From NCBI RefSeq assembly GCF_031846245.1, contig NZ_JAVRIC010000006.1, positions 62,001 through 126,000 on the forward strand: a stretch of 64,000 bases of DNA. Direction: 5' to 3'. A program made the position numbers and the translations under genes. This document shows positions 27,419 to 36,387 of the stretch, one piece after another. Under the pieces are notes generated by a model. It was not told the DNA's origin. It worked only from the letters and a program-made list of their open reading frames with translations, and did not search any database. The stretch is from Banduia mediterranea. GTDB taxonomy: Bacteria; Pseudomonadota; Gammaproteobacteria; Nevskiales; Nevskiaceae. The first letter of the stretch is position 1. Each line of letters starts with the position of its first letter.

Positions 27419-28135
27419 GTCCGAGGAGGCTTCCGCAAGCACGCCGGCGATGGCGGCCAGGGCCTGGGCGTTATAGAGCAGTCCCATGTGGCTGCCATGA
27501 ACCTCGATGTTGCGCGTGTTCTCGGCCGGCTCCTCAAGTGAGCACTGCCAGGCGACGAGGCCGTCCGTCTTGGTGTGGATGGCCACGCATGGCACCGGTG
27601 GCGCGACGACGCGTCGGCGAAAGCCTTCAAGATCGGTCTTGAGCGGCTTGCCGAGATTGGCCAGGCGGAACAGGGTGTTGAGGTTGTTCGCTTCCGGATC
27701 GCCGTTGATGGGACTGCCCAGGGTGATGACGCGACGCACGCATTCCGGCTGATGGCGGGCCATTTCGCGCGCGAAGACGCCACCCAGGCTCCAGCCGATC
27801 AGAGTGGTCTTGTCCTCGTAGTGATCGCGCAGTTCGCGCAGCTCGGCCGTGAGAGCCTGCTTCACGCGGGGGCGCATGCCCACGTTGACGCCCTGGTTCC
27901 AGCCGAATACCGAGTAGCCCAGGCGTCGCAGCGCCAAGCGCAGCGGTGCCGTGTTCAGGTCGCTGGCGCCGAAGCCGGGAACAATCATGATCGGCTGCCC
28001 TTTGCCACGTGGCAGATTCTCCACGGACAGGCTGGTGGCGACGAAGCGCGGCAATTCCATGAACACCCGCAGCTCCAGCAACAGCAAGGCCAGTGACGGC
28101 GCGGCAATCGGCTCCTCCATGGAAGCTATGGGCAT
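27407..28135 (-). CDS. Alpha/beta-hydrolase (lipase/esterase-like)
   Basis: The 242-residue protein has an alpha/beta-hydrolase core: an oxyanion segment MIVPGFGASD, the nucleophile elbow GWSLGG, an acid candidate in HTKTDGLV and the histidine in GSHMGL, in the right order. The sequence RLALRRLGYSVFGWNQG resembles triacylglycerol-lipase and PGAP1-like proteins. No signal peptide is evident, so it is probably cytoplasmic. It is convergent with ilvE. The natural substrate is unknown. Confidence 0.8.
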   Translation of the reverse strand: MPIASMEEPIAAPSLALLLLELRVFMELPRFVATSLSVENLPRGKGQPIMIVPGFGASDLNTAPLRLALRRLGYSVFGWNQGVNVGMRPRVKQALTAELRELRDHYEDKTTLIGWSLGGVFAREMARHQPECVRRVITLGSPINGDPEANNLNTLFRLANLGKPLKTDLEGFRRRVVAPPVPCVAIHTKTDGLVAWQCSLEEPAENTRNIEVHGSHMGLLYNAQALAAIAGVLAEASSDSAE

Positions 28136-28210
28136 GCGTCCTCCAGACTTTTTTGCACAGCGCCGAGTGTATCCGTCGACGCCGGCGATGGGTACGCAGT
28201 GGCAAGGCCC

Positions 28211-28618
28211 TCAGATCGAAAACCCATTCGGGCGCAGCGCGTCGAAGTGGCCGATCCGCTGTTCCAATCGGTCCAGCACCTCCACCTCGCCGCACAGCGC
28301 ATCGGCACCTTGTTCAAGGCGCTCGGCGCGCGACTCGATGCGGGTTTCGACTTCCGATTCGACATGTGCGGCGCGGGCCTCCACGTCGTCCGTGTCGAAC
28401 AGCGCGGCCACCACCAGATCGGCCACACCGTGGCCGAGAGAGCGCCCGAGTGCTGCGACGATTTCCTCGATGCGGGCTTGCAACTGCGTGTCATCCTCGC
28501 CGTCGAGGGTTCCCGGTGCCAGGTGGTCATGACCGAAATGAGCATCGAGCGCGGTACGCAGCGCGGCATACCGTTCGGAATCGAGCGTGAGTTCGTCGGG
28601 ATCATCGCCCGCCAGCAT
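28211..28618 (-). CDS. Acidic alpha-helical protein of unknown function
   Basis: A 135-residue protein, strongly acidic and Ala/Glu/Leu-rich with heptad-like helices (EEIVAALGRSLGHGVADLVV, then VESEVETRIESRAERLE). It probably forms a helical or coiled-coil protein. No known family is recognised. It sits upstream of the hydrolase gene on the same strand, 75 bases away, so co-transcription is possible. No clear Shine-Dalgarno precedes the ATG at 28618. Confidence 0.55.
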   Translation of the reverse strand: MLAGDDPDELTLDSERYAALRTALDAHFGHDHLAPGTLDGEDDTQLQARIEEIVAALGRSLGHGVADLVVAALFDTDDVEARAAHVESEVETRIESRAERLEQGADALCGEVEVLDRLEQRIGHFDALRPNGFSI

Positions 28619-28878
28619 GCCGTGTTTGCGGTAAGGTCCGCGAGGGGCCGCGCCAGCAATACTGCAAGCGGCGGGCCATACTTAATTCCAGTAAAATCAT
28701 GCACATACAATAATTTCTTGGAAGTCAAAAGCTGATTTTTTCCAAACACTGCATGAAACCGCGATCAATCGGCGATGTTCCCCAAATGCCTGATGTGGGT
28801 GGACGCCGTGGGCGGCGCAGTGGCCCCGTTCTTGCTCGCTCTGCCATTTCACGCCGCTGCGGTTTCGCAAGGATCTGA

Positions 28879-29940
28879 ATGGATATCGCAATCATCGGCG
28901 CCAATGGCGACGTCGGTCGCGCCCTGGCGGTCCAGATCGTGGCGCGCAAGCTGCTGTCGCCGCGCCAGCGCCTGCAACTGGTCGGCCGGCGTGGCGGCGC
29001 CTCGGCCCAGGCCCTGTTCGGGCTGCGCGCCGATTTGTACGACGCCTATGCCGAAATCACGCCGGAAATCGATGTCGCCCTGGCCCCCGAGGAAGTCGCC
29101 GCCGACCTCATCCTGTTCACGGCCGGCGCCACCGCGCCGACTTCCGGGCGTCAGATGGTCAGTCGCCTGGAGCTTGCGCGGATCAATGCCGAGGTCGTGC
29201 AAAGCTACGCCAGCGTGCTGGCGCAACGCGGCCATGGTCAGGAACTGGTGGTGATGGTGACCAATCCGGTGGAACTCGGGGTGGAGGTGTTCGCGCGCCA
29301 TCTCGGCGCGGCGCGCGTGATCGGCATGGGCGCCTATCAGGACAGCATGCGTCTGCGCCGCGAAATCGCCGCCGATCTGGGTGTGCGGCGTCAACGCATC
29401 TCGGCCTACATGCTCGGCGAGCACGGCGACGCGCTGGTGCCGATCCTCAGCAAGTTGTGGATCTATGCTTACGACGAAGCCGAGGTCGGCGTGGTGCGGG
29501 AGCGCCTGATCGGCGGCCGTGCGCCCGGCGATTTTGCGATTGCACTGACGCGCGAGAAGATGCACCTGAAGGAACTCGTCGGTGCCGGCGAGGTAGAGGC
29601 CGCCTTCCGTTACGCCGAAGCCATGGCGCCGGACCTGCGCGCCGTGCTGTTGCCGCTGGTGACGCATATCTCCACCGCCAAGACCGCGATCTCTACCGCC
29701 GCGGTCACCGCTGAATTGTGCGAACAGTTGCTCGGCGGCGGGCAGAGCGTGATCCCGGCTCAGGTCCGCTTGGCCGAGGACGACTGGGACGGTCCGGCTG
29801 GTGTGCTCGGCGTGCCCGTGGTCTGCGATCTGCGCGGCTGGTCCCAGGTCACTGACCTGGAACTGAATGATCAGGAGCGTTCGGATCTGTTCGGTTCGGC
29901 GCGCATCATTCAGCAGCAGCTCAAGGAGTGGCTCAAATGA
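28879..29940 (+). CDS. Lactate/malate dehydrogenase-family enzyme with an enlarged specificity loop
   Basis: The 353-residue NAD-dependent 2-hydroxyacid dehydrogenase has the Rossmann motif GANGDVG, the catalytic histidine in GEHGD and the aspartate in AYQDSMRLRREIA. The loop between TAG and the catalytic arginine (SRLELARIN) is about four residues longer than in standard LDH or MDH. The residue normally separating lactate (Gln) from malate (Arg) enzymes cannot be aligned safely. Its stop overlaps the ATG of the ACT-domain gene, so the two are coupled. The substrate is unknown; the ilv surroundings make a branched-chain 2-hydroxy acid conceivable, but that is speculation. Confidence 0.8.
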   Translation: MDIAIIGANGDVGRALAVQIVARKLLSPRQRLQLVGRRGGASAQALFGLRADLYDAYAEITPEIDVALAPEEVAADLILFTAGATAPTSGRQMVSRLELARINAEVVQSYASVLAQRGHGQELVVMVTNPVELGVEVFARHLGAARVIGMGAYQDSMRLRREIAADLGVRRQRISAYMLGEHGDALVPILSKLWIYAYDEAEVGVVRERLIGGRAPGDFAIALTREKMHLKELVGAGEVEAAFRYAEAMAPDLRAVLLPLVTHISTAKTAISTAAVTAELCEQLLGGGQSVIPAQVRLAEDDWDGPAGVLGVPVVCDLRGWSQVTDLELNDQERSDLFGSARIIQQQLKEWLK

Positions 29941-30380
29941 GCGAGGCCGTGTCGCTGCAGGATGTGGTGTATCTGTGCGAGGTCGCCGAACGGCCCGGCG
30001 TGGTCCACTCGATCGCCGCGGTGTTCGCGCATCGCGGCCTGTCGATCAAGGCGCTGGTGGCCGACACCAGCCACTCTTTGCCACGCATTCTCGTCGCATT
30101 TCGCGGCACCGTGCGGCAGTGCCGCATGGTCGAGCAGGTGCTGAGACGGCTGCATCACGTCCATGGCGTTCGTACCTTTCCAATCGATGCGCCCGAATTG
30201 CGCGCACTGGCGATCTGCCGCACGCAGGGCGAACTGCCGGTACTGCCGGGCGTACGTGAGCAATCGCTCGGCGATACCAGCCTGTTGTCGGGAACCTACG
30301 GCGCGGTCGAACTGGCGATCAAGCAGCTTCTGGAGCAGGGGCTCGTCAGCGACGTGTCGCGCACCTTCGTTGCCCTGTAA
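29937..30380 (+). CDS. ACT-domain protein resembling acetolactate synthase small subunit
   Basis: The 147-residue protein has an N-terminal ACT domain: VVYLCEVAERPGVVHSIAAVF, then ahead HRGLSIKALVADTS and ILVAFRGTVRQ. The pattern RPGVxxxIxxVFxxRGxxI matches the IlvH/IlvN regulatory-subunit ACT domain. In AHAS it binds valine for feedback inhibition. It could be the missing AHAS small subunit or a regulator of the adjacent dehydrogenase. ATGA overlap with the dehydrogenase gene. The second half (after about residue 85) is not a typical IlvH C-terminal domain. Confidence 0.7.
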   Translation: MSEAVSLQDVVYLCEVAERPGVVHSIAAVFAHRGLSIKALVADTSHSLPRILVAFRGTVRQCRMVEQVLRRLHHVHGVRTFPIDAPELRALAICRTQGELPVLPGVREQSLGDTSLLSGTYGAVELAIKQLLEQGLVSDVSRTFVAL

Positions 30381-30383
30381 GCG

Positions 30384-30767
30384 CTACGCGCCCTGGATGA
30401 ACTCGATCTTGTAGCCGTCCGGATCCTCGACGAAGGCGATCACGGTGCTGCCGTGTTTCATCGGCCCCGCTTCACGCGTGACCTTGCCGCCGCGCGCCCG
30501 AACCCGGTCGCAGGCTGTGGCTGCATCATCCACCGAGACGGCGATGTGGCCGTAGGCGTCGCCAAGCTGATAATCGCGCTGACCCCAGTTATACGTCAGT
30601 TCGATTTCGGCACCGTTCGGGTCCGACTCGAAGCCCAGGAACGCCAGGGTGAATTCACCACCCGGAAAATCCTTGCGGCTGCGCAACTGCATGCCGAGTA
30701 CATCCTGGTAGAACGCGATCGAGCGATCGAGATCGCCCACGCGCAGCATGGTATGAAGAATTCGCAT
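30384..30767 (-). CDS. gloA: Glyoxalase I (lactoylglutathione lyase)
   Basis: The 127-residue VOC-family enzyme isomerises the hemithioacetal of methylglyoxal and glutathione to S-lactoylglutathione. Metal ligands are visible: His5 ([10 protein letters not shown]), Glu in [10 protein letters not shown], His in [11 protein letters not shown] and Glu in GYKIEFIQ. The short length without the long-form insertions fits the Ni-type bacterial GloA. ATG 30767 was chosen because conserved sequence starts there; an upstream in-frame ATG adds an unconserved Arg/Ser-rich leader. Confidence 0.93.
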   Translation of the reverse strand: MRILHTMLRVGDLDRSIAFYQDVLGMQLRSRKDFPGGEFTLAFLGFESDPNGAEIELTYNWGQRDYQLGDAYGHIAVSVDDAATACDRVRARGGKVTREAGPMKHGSTVIAFVEDPDGYKIEFIQGA

Positions 30768-30878
30768 GTAGGACTCCGAACTGAGATGTCGCGCCGGTAT
30801 CGAGCCGGCGCAGGGAACCAAATCGATGGTGCGCATTCTAAGGCGAGCTCTACTCCCGCAGCTGCGCACAGCTCTCGC

Positions 30879-30961
30879 ATTTGTCACATTTGTCACATGC
30901 GGAAGCTTTTGCCGGGACGCAGACTCGGCTACTCTTCCCAGTATCGGCCTAAATCAGGCCG
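30879..30961. promoter_or_regulatory. Possible control region upstream of the desaturase
   Basis: In the 268-bp gap between gloA and the desaturase, ATTTGTCAC occurs twice in tandem (30879-30887 and 30888-30896). Just downstream is a perfect 6-bp hairpin CGGCCT/AGGCCG (30945-30961) followed by a G-run. The tandem site could be an operator for a fatty-acid-responsive regulator; this is inference only. Confidence 0.3.
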
Positions 30962-31035
30962 GGGGGGCGCGCCACCCGGCATGACCAACGCGCTGCCATC
31001 GCGCACTGTCTCTATTGTGTCTATCGAGAATCCTG

Positions 31036-32184
31036 ATGACTGATGTGGTACGGGGCTTCGCCAACAGCCCTCTGAACTGGCCCGCCATCATAATGTTCGG
31101 CCTGACCCATGGCCTCGTGCTGACGCTGCTGCCGTGGTACGCGCTGACACATGATTTCAGCCTGGCCGCCTGGATCGGCGCCGCCTTTTTCATGGGCGCC
31201 ACCGGTATGTCGATCACCGCCGGTTATCACCGCCTGTGGTCACACCGCGCTTACGAAGCCCACTGGCTGGTGCGCCTGCCGCTGATGCTGTTCGGAGCAA
31301 TGTCGCTGCAGAACAGCACCCTGATCTGGGCATCGCTGCACCGCGTGCACCACAAGAACGTGGACCACGTCGACCTTGATCCGTATTCGATCCGGCGCGG
31401 CTTCTGGTTCGCGCACATGGGCTGGATGCTGCGTGACTATCCCAGCGCCGAGCTGGACCTGTCGAATGTGCGGGATCTCGAAAAGGATCCTTTGCTCGCA
31501 TTCCAGCACAAGCACTACCTTGGTCTGGCCCTGTTCATGAACATCGGCATGCCACTGCTGGTCGGTGCCGCCTTCGGCGATGCCTGGGGCTTCCTGCTGT
31601 TGGGCGGCCTGCTGCGCATCGTGCTGAACCATCACTTCACGTTCTTCATCAATTCCGCCGCGCACTGGTGGGGCCGCCGGCCGTACACCATCGAGAATTC
31701 GGCGCGTGACAACGACCTGATCTCGCTGGTGACCTTCGGCGAGGGCTATCACAACTATCACCACCTGTTTCAATGGGACTACCGCAACGGCATTCGCTGG
31801 TGGCAGTTCGATCCCACGAAATGGCTGATCTACGGCTGTTCGACGCTGGGGCTGGCCTGGAACCTCAAGCGCGTGCCGGAATTCCTGGTACAGCGCGCCA
31901 TGCTGGAGCGACAGTTCGCCGAAGCCCGGCTGGACCTTGAAGGCTGCAACCACCATCCGACCCGTCTGCAGGCGCTGCAGACCCTGTTGCAACATGAGGT
32001 CGAAGCCTTCGGTGCGATCATGGGCGAATGGCGTTCGCTGCAGACCGATCGCTTCGAGGCGGCGCGCAAACAGATCGCGGATACCTGGGAGAACAGCGAA
32101 GTCCGCCGTCGTCTGGCGCATCTGGAAGAGTCCCTGCGCACGCAGCGCAAACGCGTCAGATTGTTGCGGCTTCAATCAGTATGA
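31036..32184 (+). CDS. Acyl-CoA/fatty-acid desaturase (delta-9 type)
   Basis: The 382-residue membrane di-iron desaturase carries three histidine boxes: HRLWSH (residues about 65-70), HRVHH (about 102-106) and HNYHH (near 240), plus NHHFTFFINS. Four or so membrane helices surround them. Such enzymes introduce double bonds in fatty-acyl chains for membrane fluidity and need an electron donor. The last ~90 residues are hydrophilic, charged and coiled-coil-like, an extension seen in some bacterial desaturases. ATG 31036 chosen; a bidirectional terminator follows. Confidence 0.9.
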   Translation: MTDVVRGFANSPLNWPAIIMFGLTHGLVLTLLPWYALTHDFSLAAWIGAAFFMGATGMSITAGYHRLWSHRAYEAHWLVRLPLMLFGAMSLQNSTLIWASLHRVHHKNVDHVDLDPYSIRRGFWFAHMGWMLRDYPSAELDLSNVRDLEKDPLLAFQHKHYLGLALFMNIGMPLLVGAAFGDAWGFLLLGGLLRIVLNHHFTFFINSAAHWWGRRPYTIENSARDNDLISLVTFGEGYHNYHHLFQWDYRNGIRWWQFDPTKWLIYGCSTLGLAWNLKRVPEFLVQRAMLERQFAEARLDLEGCNHHPTRLQALQTLLQHEVEAFGAIMGEWRSLQTDRFEAARKQIADTWENSEVRRRLAHLEESLRTQRKRVRLLRLQSV

Positions 32185-32206
32185 AGCTGTGGCGCCTGGA
32201 TGGATG

Positions 32207-32238
32207 AAAAAAACGCCGGCGTCAAGCCGGCGTTTTTT
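32207..32238. terminator. Bidirectional terminator between desaturase and the unknown leftward gene
   Basis: ACGCCGGC and GCCGGCGT form the stem around a short GTCAA loop, with A7 on the left and T6 on the right. It terminates the rightward desaturase and probably the leftward 32259 gene. Confidence 0.85.
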
Positions 32239-32258
32239 GTGGGTGCGCTCTGGAACCC

Positions 32259-32678
32259 TCAGCGAATCTCGGCCACGAACTGCGCTTCCACTTCGTCGTC
32301 GATGGCAATGTCCATGTGATAAAGCCCCGGCGCGAACGGCATTTCGGTGCCATAGCGCGTGACCGGCTGTCCGAGCATTTCCGCCGCCAGCGGCTCGGCC
32401 GGAATCTCGAAGCCGGCACCCGGAGACGGCGACAGCCTGCGCGCGTCGATGTGGATCGAGCGCGGCGTCACGGCCTGAGCACCGCGAGTCACCATCGCCG
32501 AGACATGCCGCACCGGGCGCCCATCATCACTGGCGGCGTCTGTCGGCGCGATCAGCAGGTTGACCCCGAGTTCGGGAGCGCCTCGCTGTTTCGGGGCGCG
32601 GGCGGACGGCCGGGCCGGCGCGAACAGCGACAGCCCTTGTGCGTCGAGGTAATGACGCGGAATCCGTAAACGGAGCAT
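32259..32678 (-). CDS. Unknown conserved-looking small protein
   Basis: The 139-residue protein has no signal peptide and no motif I recognise. It has a good GGAGG ribosome site seven bases before ATG 32678, which supports real translation. The second half shows beta-strand-like alternations (PFAPGLYHMDIAIDDEVEAQF), suggesting a small beta-rich domain. It is a single gene, ending at a shared terminator. Confidence 0.65.
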   Translation of the reverse strand: MLRLRIPRHYLDAQGLSLFAPARPSARAPKQRGAPELGVNLLIAPTDAASDDGRPVRHVSAMVTRGAQAVTPRSIHIDARRLSPSPGAGFEIPAEPLAAEMLGQPVTRYGTEMPFAPGLYHMDIAIDDEVEAQFVAEIR

Positions 32679-32797
32679 GCCTGTGCCTCCGGTTGTCGTT
32701 ATCGAAGCAGGGAAGACTCTCCTCCAAGCCTATCCCTGCCAGCTGAACCTGCACCGACCCGTCGTTGCCTACCGGAGTTCGGGTTCGGCCGATCCTC

Positions 32798-33412
32798 TCA
32801 GTATTTTACCGAACAGCCATACGGTCGCGTCTGTGCCTGGCTGACTGGCTTGCCGGCCATTGCCTCGTCCAGCGCCAGCTTGACGTAGGGCGTCGCCTTT
32901 TCGATGTCCTGCGGATTGGCGGATGGGATGCTGTCGATGCCGCCGGCGTAGATCAGCGTGCCCTTGGGATCGATGACGTACATGTGTGGCGTGGTCTTGG
33001 CGCCGTATTCGCGACCGACATTGCCGCCAGGATCGAGCAGCACCGCAGTCGGTGCGGCCTCACGTTCCACGGTCAGCGCATTGGCCTCGGCACCGCCGAC
33101 ATGGCCTTGTTCGCCGGGGGCGGAGGAGATGATCGACAGCCAGGCGACATCCTTGGCGGTGTATTCCTTCTGCAGGGACTGAATGTTGCCGCTGCCGTAG
33201 TGTTTGCGAACGAACGGGCAGCCGTCGTTGGTCCATTCCAGTACCACATACCGGCCTTCGAAACCGGAAAGGCTGCGGCTCGTGCCATTGCTGTCCGGCA
33301 GCGAGAAATCCGGGGCGGCCGCGCCGACATCGGCGACGGCCTGGGCGGCGCCGCTCGCGCTCAGAATCACGGCTGCCAGGACTAAGCGGAGCGTCTGATT
33401 GATGCTGTACAT
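32798..33412 (-). CDS. Exported redoxin (thioredoxin-fold peroxiredoxin-like) protein
   Basis: The 204-residue protein has a Sec signal peptide (MYSINQTLRLVLAAVILSASGAAQ) followed by an AhpC/TSA-type redoxin domain (PDFSLPDSNGTSRSLSGF). The active-site segment is DGCPFVRKHYG, with one cysteine where thioredoxins have CxxC. The KTTPHMYVIDPKGTL segment supplies the cis-proline. It is the downstream partner of dsbD (26 bases apart), so it could receive electrons from DsbD in the periplasm. A thiol-peroxidase-like or cytochrome-assembly role is possible. Confidence 0.85.
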   Translation of the reverse strand: MYSINQTLRLVLAAVILSASGAAQAVADVGAAAPDFSLPDSNGTSRSLSGFEGRYVVLEWTNDGCPFVRKHYGSGNIQSLQKEYTAKDVAWLSIISSAPGEQGHVGGAEANALTVEREAAPTAVLLDPGGNVGREYGAKTTPHMYVIDPKGTLIYAGGIDSIPSANPQDIEKATPYVKLALDEAMAGKPVSQAQTRPYGCSVKY

Positions 33413-33438
33413 GATCCGGCTCCAAAAAATGTGCGGAC

Positions 33439-35589
33439 TCAGGACGAGGCTGCACCGGCTTGCAGTGAATCGATGATGATGTCGGGGCTCAGCAGCTGCG
33501 GCAGCACTTCGGCTTCGCCACCGTTGCGGAACAGCAGGTACAGCGGCACGCCGCTGCGGCCGTAGCGTTCCAGCATCTCGGTGATCAGAGGATCGGACCG
33601 TGTCCAGTCCCCTTTGAGATAAACCACCGCGTCGCTGGCGAAGGCCTGTTTGACGCGACTGCTGGACAGCGCCACCCGTTCATTGACCTTGCAGGTGATG
33701 CACCAGTCCGCGGTGAAATTCACGAACACGGTCTGACCGGAATCGCGGGCGGCGCTGAGCCGCTCCGGGGAATAGGCCTGCCATTCGGCGTGCTGCTCGG
33801 CGCCGGCCTGGGACGGTGGCGACACCGTGCGCACCAGCGGATGCGCGAGCACCGCGATGGCACCAGCGGCCGCGGCCAGTTTGAATACCAGCGCCATCGG
33901 TCCGGGCCGATGCCACAGCCATGCGACGAAGGCGACCAGCACCAAACCGATTCCGGCCAGCGCCATGCCGCTGCGGTCGGTCAATCCACCGAGAACCCAC
34001 AGCAGCCAGACCACCGTCAGATACAGCGGAAAGGCCATGAACTGCTTGAACGACTCCATCCATGCGCCGGGACGCGGCAGCAGGCGCGCGAGTGCCGGCA
34101 CCAGTCCGATCAGCAGGAACGGCGAGGCCAGGCCCAGGCCCAGCGCCAGGAAGACGGTCAGCGCCATCGCCGGTGGCTGCGTCAAGGCGTAGCCCAGTGC
34201 CACGCCCATGAAGGGTGCCGAGCAGGGGCTGGCCACCACCACCGCCAGCACGCCGGTGAAGAACGAGCCGCGCAGGCCGCCACGCGTGGTCAGGGACTGA
34301 CCCACGCCCATCCAGCGCGTCCCGAAGTGGACGAGGCCCGACAACGACAGCGCCATTGCGAAGAACAGGTAGGCCAGTGCCGCGACGAACAGCGGTTGCT
34401 GGAGCTGAAACCCCCAGCCGACGGCATCACCGCCGCCACGCAGTCCGAGCAGTACGCCGGCCAGTATCGCGAAGCAGATCAGGACGCCCCCGGTATAGGC
34501 CAGCGAGTGGCGTAGATGTCCGCCACGATCCTCATCTGATTCGAGCAGCGAAACCGCCTTGATCGACAGCACCGGGAATACGCAGGGCATCAGGTTCAGG
34601 ACCAGGCCGCCGAGAAACGCGAAAACCAGGCCGGTGAAAAGGCCCAGGGTGCTGGCATCGATCGGTCTTGCGTCCGTGCCGTCGGGCACCGCCTCGCCTG
34701 CTGCACTGTGGCCGTTGATCGCGGCCTCGACCGGCGCAACGCTGCCCGGTGTGGCACGGATGCGATATGCGTGGGCCGGTTCGCCATCGTGGATCACCAG
34801 CACGCCTTCGATCGGTTGCGGCGCCTCGACGAAATAATCGCTGAGCGTCTGGCTCCAGCGCAGGGTGTCGCCGCCATCGCGGGCAAAGCGTTGCGGTGCC
34901 GCGTGGTTGACCAAGTCGTTGGCGAACGGAAAGAAATCGACCTCGGTGTCGGCGGCGACGGTGATGCCGTCCACGGCGACCGAGATGTCAGGGCCGCTCA
35001 CCGTGAACCGGGCGGGCCAGTCCACGTCGACCGGCAACTGAGCGCGGGACTGCACGAAGAACGATGCCCAGATCGGATCGGGTGTATTGGCGTCCGAATG
35101 TGTTGGCACTTCCAGCGACAGTTCGGTATCGCCGGGGATGCAGATGTCGCGGCACACCAGCCAGCTGGCGCGGGCCTGAAGTTCCACCGGCTTGCCGGCC
35201 GGCCAGTCCGCCGGCAGCCGGATCGGCACCAGGTGCAGGGTTTCGCCGCTGTAACCGTAGTTGGTCAGCTCGCCGAGCGCTTCGCGGTGCGGATAGGGCC
35301 AGTGAATCTCCCCGGCGGACACGCCCTCCGGCAAGGTCCATTGCAGACGCGTTGCCAGGCCGGAGTCACCGGGGTTGCGCCAGTAGGTGTGCCATTCGGC
35401 ATCGGGCCGCAGCCGCAGCGCCACCCAGAACTCCGAACCGCCCTCGGCTCCAGCATGGGCCGCATTGACCTCGGAGACCAGTTCGGCTTCGATATGGTCG
35501 AGAAGTACCGGCGCTGCCAGGGCCGGCGCGCAGGGCAGCGCCAGCATGGCAATGGTCAGTGCGCCGAGCAGGCGCGAGAAAGGAGTCAT
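33439..35589 (-). CDS. dsbD: Thiol:disulfide interchange protein DsbD/ScsB family
   Basis: The 716-residue protein has all three DsbD modules: an N-terminal periplasmic domain with cysteines in LVCRDICIPGD, a membrane domain of about eight helices with redox cysteines in LMPCVFPVLS and ASPCSAPFMG, and a C-terminal thioredoxin domain with WCITC. It passes electrons from cytoplasmic thioredoxin to periplasmic thiol proteins. It is longer than classical DsbD (about 565) because of the larger N-terminal domain typical of ScsB-like proteins. ATG 35589 chosen; an upstream ATG at 35613 is possible. Confidence 0.93.
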   Translation of the reverse strand: MTPFSRLLGALTIAMLALPCAPALAAPVLLDHIEAELVSEVNAAHAGAEGGSEFWVALRLRPDAEWHTYWRNPGDSGLATRLQWTLPEGVSAGEIHWPYPHREALGELTNYGYSGETLHLVPIRLPADWPAGKPVELQARASWLVCRDICIPGDTELSLEVPTHSDANTPDPIWASFFVQSRAQLPVDVDWPARFTVSGPDISVAVDGITVAADTEVDFFPFANDLVNHAAPQRFARDGGDTLRWSQTLSDYFVEAPQPIEGVLVIHDGEPAHAYRIRATPGSVAPVEAAINGHSAAGEAVPDGTDARPIDASTLGLFTGLVFAFLGGLVLNLMPCVFPVLSIKAVSLLESDEDRGGHLRHSLAYTGGVLICFAILAGVLLGLRGGGDAVGWGFQLQQPLFVAALAYLFFAMALSLSGLVHFGTRWMGVGQSLTTRGGLRGSFFTGVLAVVVASPCSAPFMGVALGYALTQPPAMALTVFLALGLGLASPFLLIGLVPALARLLPRPGAWMESFKQFMAFPLYLTVVWLLWVLGGLTDRSGMALAGIGLVLVAFVAWLWHRPGPMALVFKLAAAAGAIAVLAHPLVRTVSPPSQAGAEQHAEWQAYSPERLSAARDSGQTVFVNFTADWCITCKVNERVALSSSRVKQAFASDAVVYLKGDWTRSDPLITEMLERYGRSGVPLYLLFRNGGEAEVLPQLLSPDIIIDSLQAGAASS

Positions 35590-35668
35590 GTTCGTGCTTC
35601 GTCGAGGATGCATCAGTGACCGCGAAAGCGCGGTTAAGTTTCGCGAAAGTCTACCGGTTCAAGGTCGC

Positions 35669-36310
35669 TTGCAAGATGTCGCCCGGGGAGCCGTTCCCAT
35701 TCCATGCCCGAACCGGTATTTCCTGGGGCTGGCGGCCCTGTGTCTGGTCGTGGCGCTGCCAGCGCCGACGATGGCCGCAGACAGCCTGCGTTGCGGCTCG
35801 CGCATCGTCTCCACTGGCGCGCGTGCGCTCGAAGTCGAGGCGGTCTGCGGCGAGCCGGACTATCGCGACGTCTGGAGCTATCAAGTGCGGGGTCGGATCG
35901 TTGCCGACGATGAGGAGTGGACCTACAACTTCGGCGCCAACCAATTGCTGCGGATTCTTCATTTCTCGAACGGTCGCCTGAGCCGCATCGACAGCGACGG
36001 CTACGGTTTCTCGACGCGCCGAGGCGCCAACTGCCAACCTGCCGAAATCGTCGAGGGCGTGTCCAAATACCGTCTGCTCGCGCGCTGCGGCGAGCCGGAT
36101 GCGCAGGCGGCGACGCTGTTGCTGGCCCCGTCACGCGAGCATCGCTATCACCACGCCTATCCAGGCGGCCCGCGTGACTGGACCGTGCGGCAGGTTTATC
36201 GCGAGCGCTGGCTTTACGATTTCGGCTCCAGTTACCTGCAACGCGAGGTCACGCTGGAGAATGGGCGGGTGACGGACGTGCAGAACGGTCAGCGCGGTTT
36301 TCTCAACTGA
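35669..36310 (+). CDS. Exported DUF2845 protein
   Basis: The protein carries a hydrophobic export segment (YFLGLAALCLVVALPAPTMA) and then a mature part with two similar CGEP-containing halves: CGSRIVSTGARALEVEAVCGEPDYRD and YRLLARCGEPD. It also has YNFGANQLLRIL-type strands, as in DUF2845 proteins. No ATG lies near the signal; a TTG at 35669 with AAGG just upstream is the best start and gives 213 residues. It is divergent from dsbD with a 79-base shared promoter region. Function unknown, periplasmic. Confidence 0.75.
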   Translation: MQDVARGAVPIPCPNRYFLGLAALCLVVALPAPTMAADSLRCGSRIVSTGARALEVEAVCGEPDYRDVWSYQVRGRIVADDEEWTYNFGANQLLRILHFSNGRLSRIDSDGYGFSTRRGANCQPAEIVEGVSKYRLLARCGEPDAQAATLLLAPSREHRYHHAYPGGPRDWTVRQVYRERWLYDFGSSYLQREVTLENGRVTDVQNGQRGFLN

Positions 36311-36387
36311 GCGGGTCGGGGCTTCCGACACGCATTGCCGCGCACTGCGATAATCGGTCGACTACCTACTGATACGGTTCTGCATTT

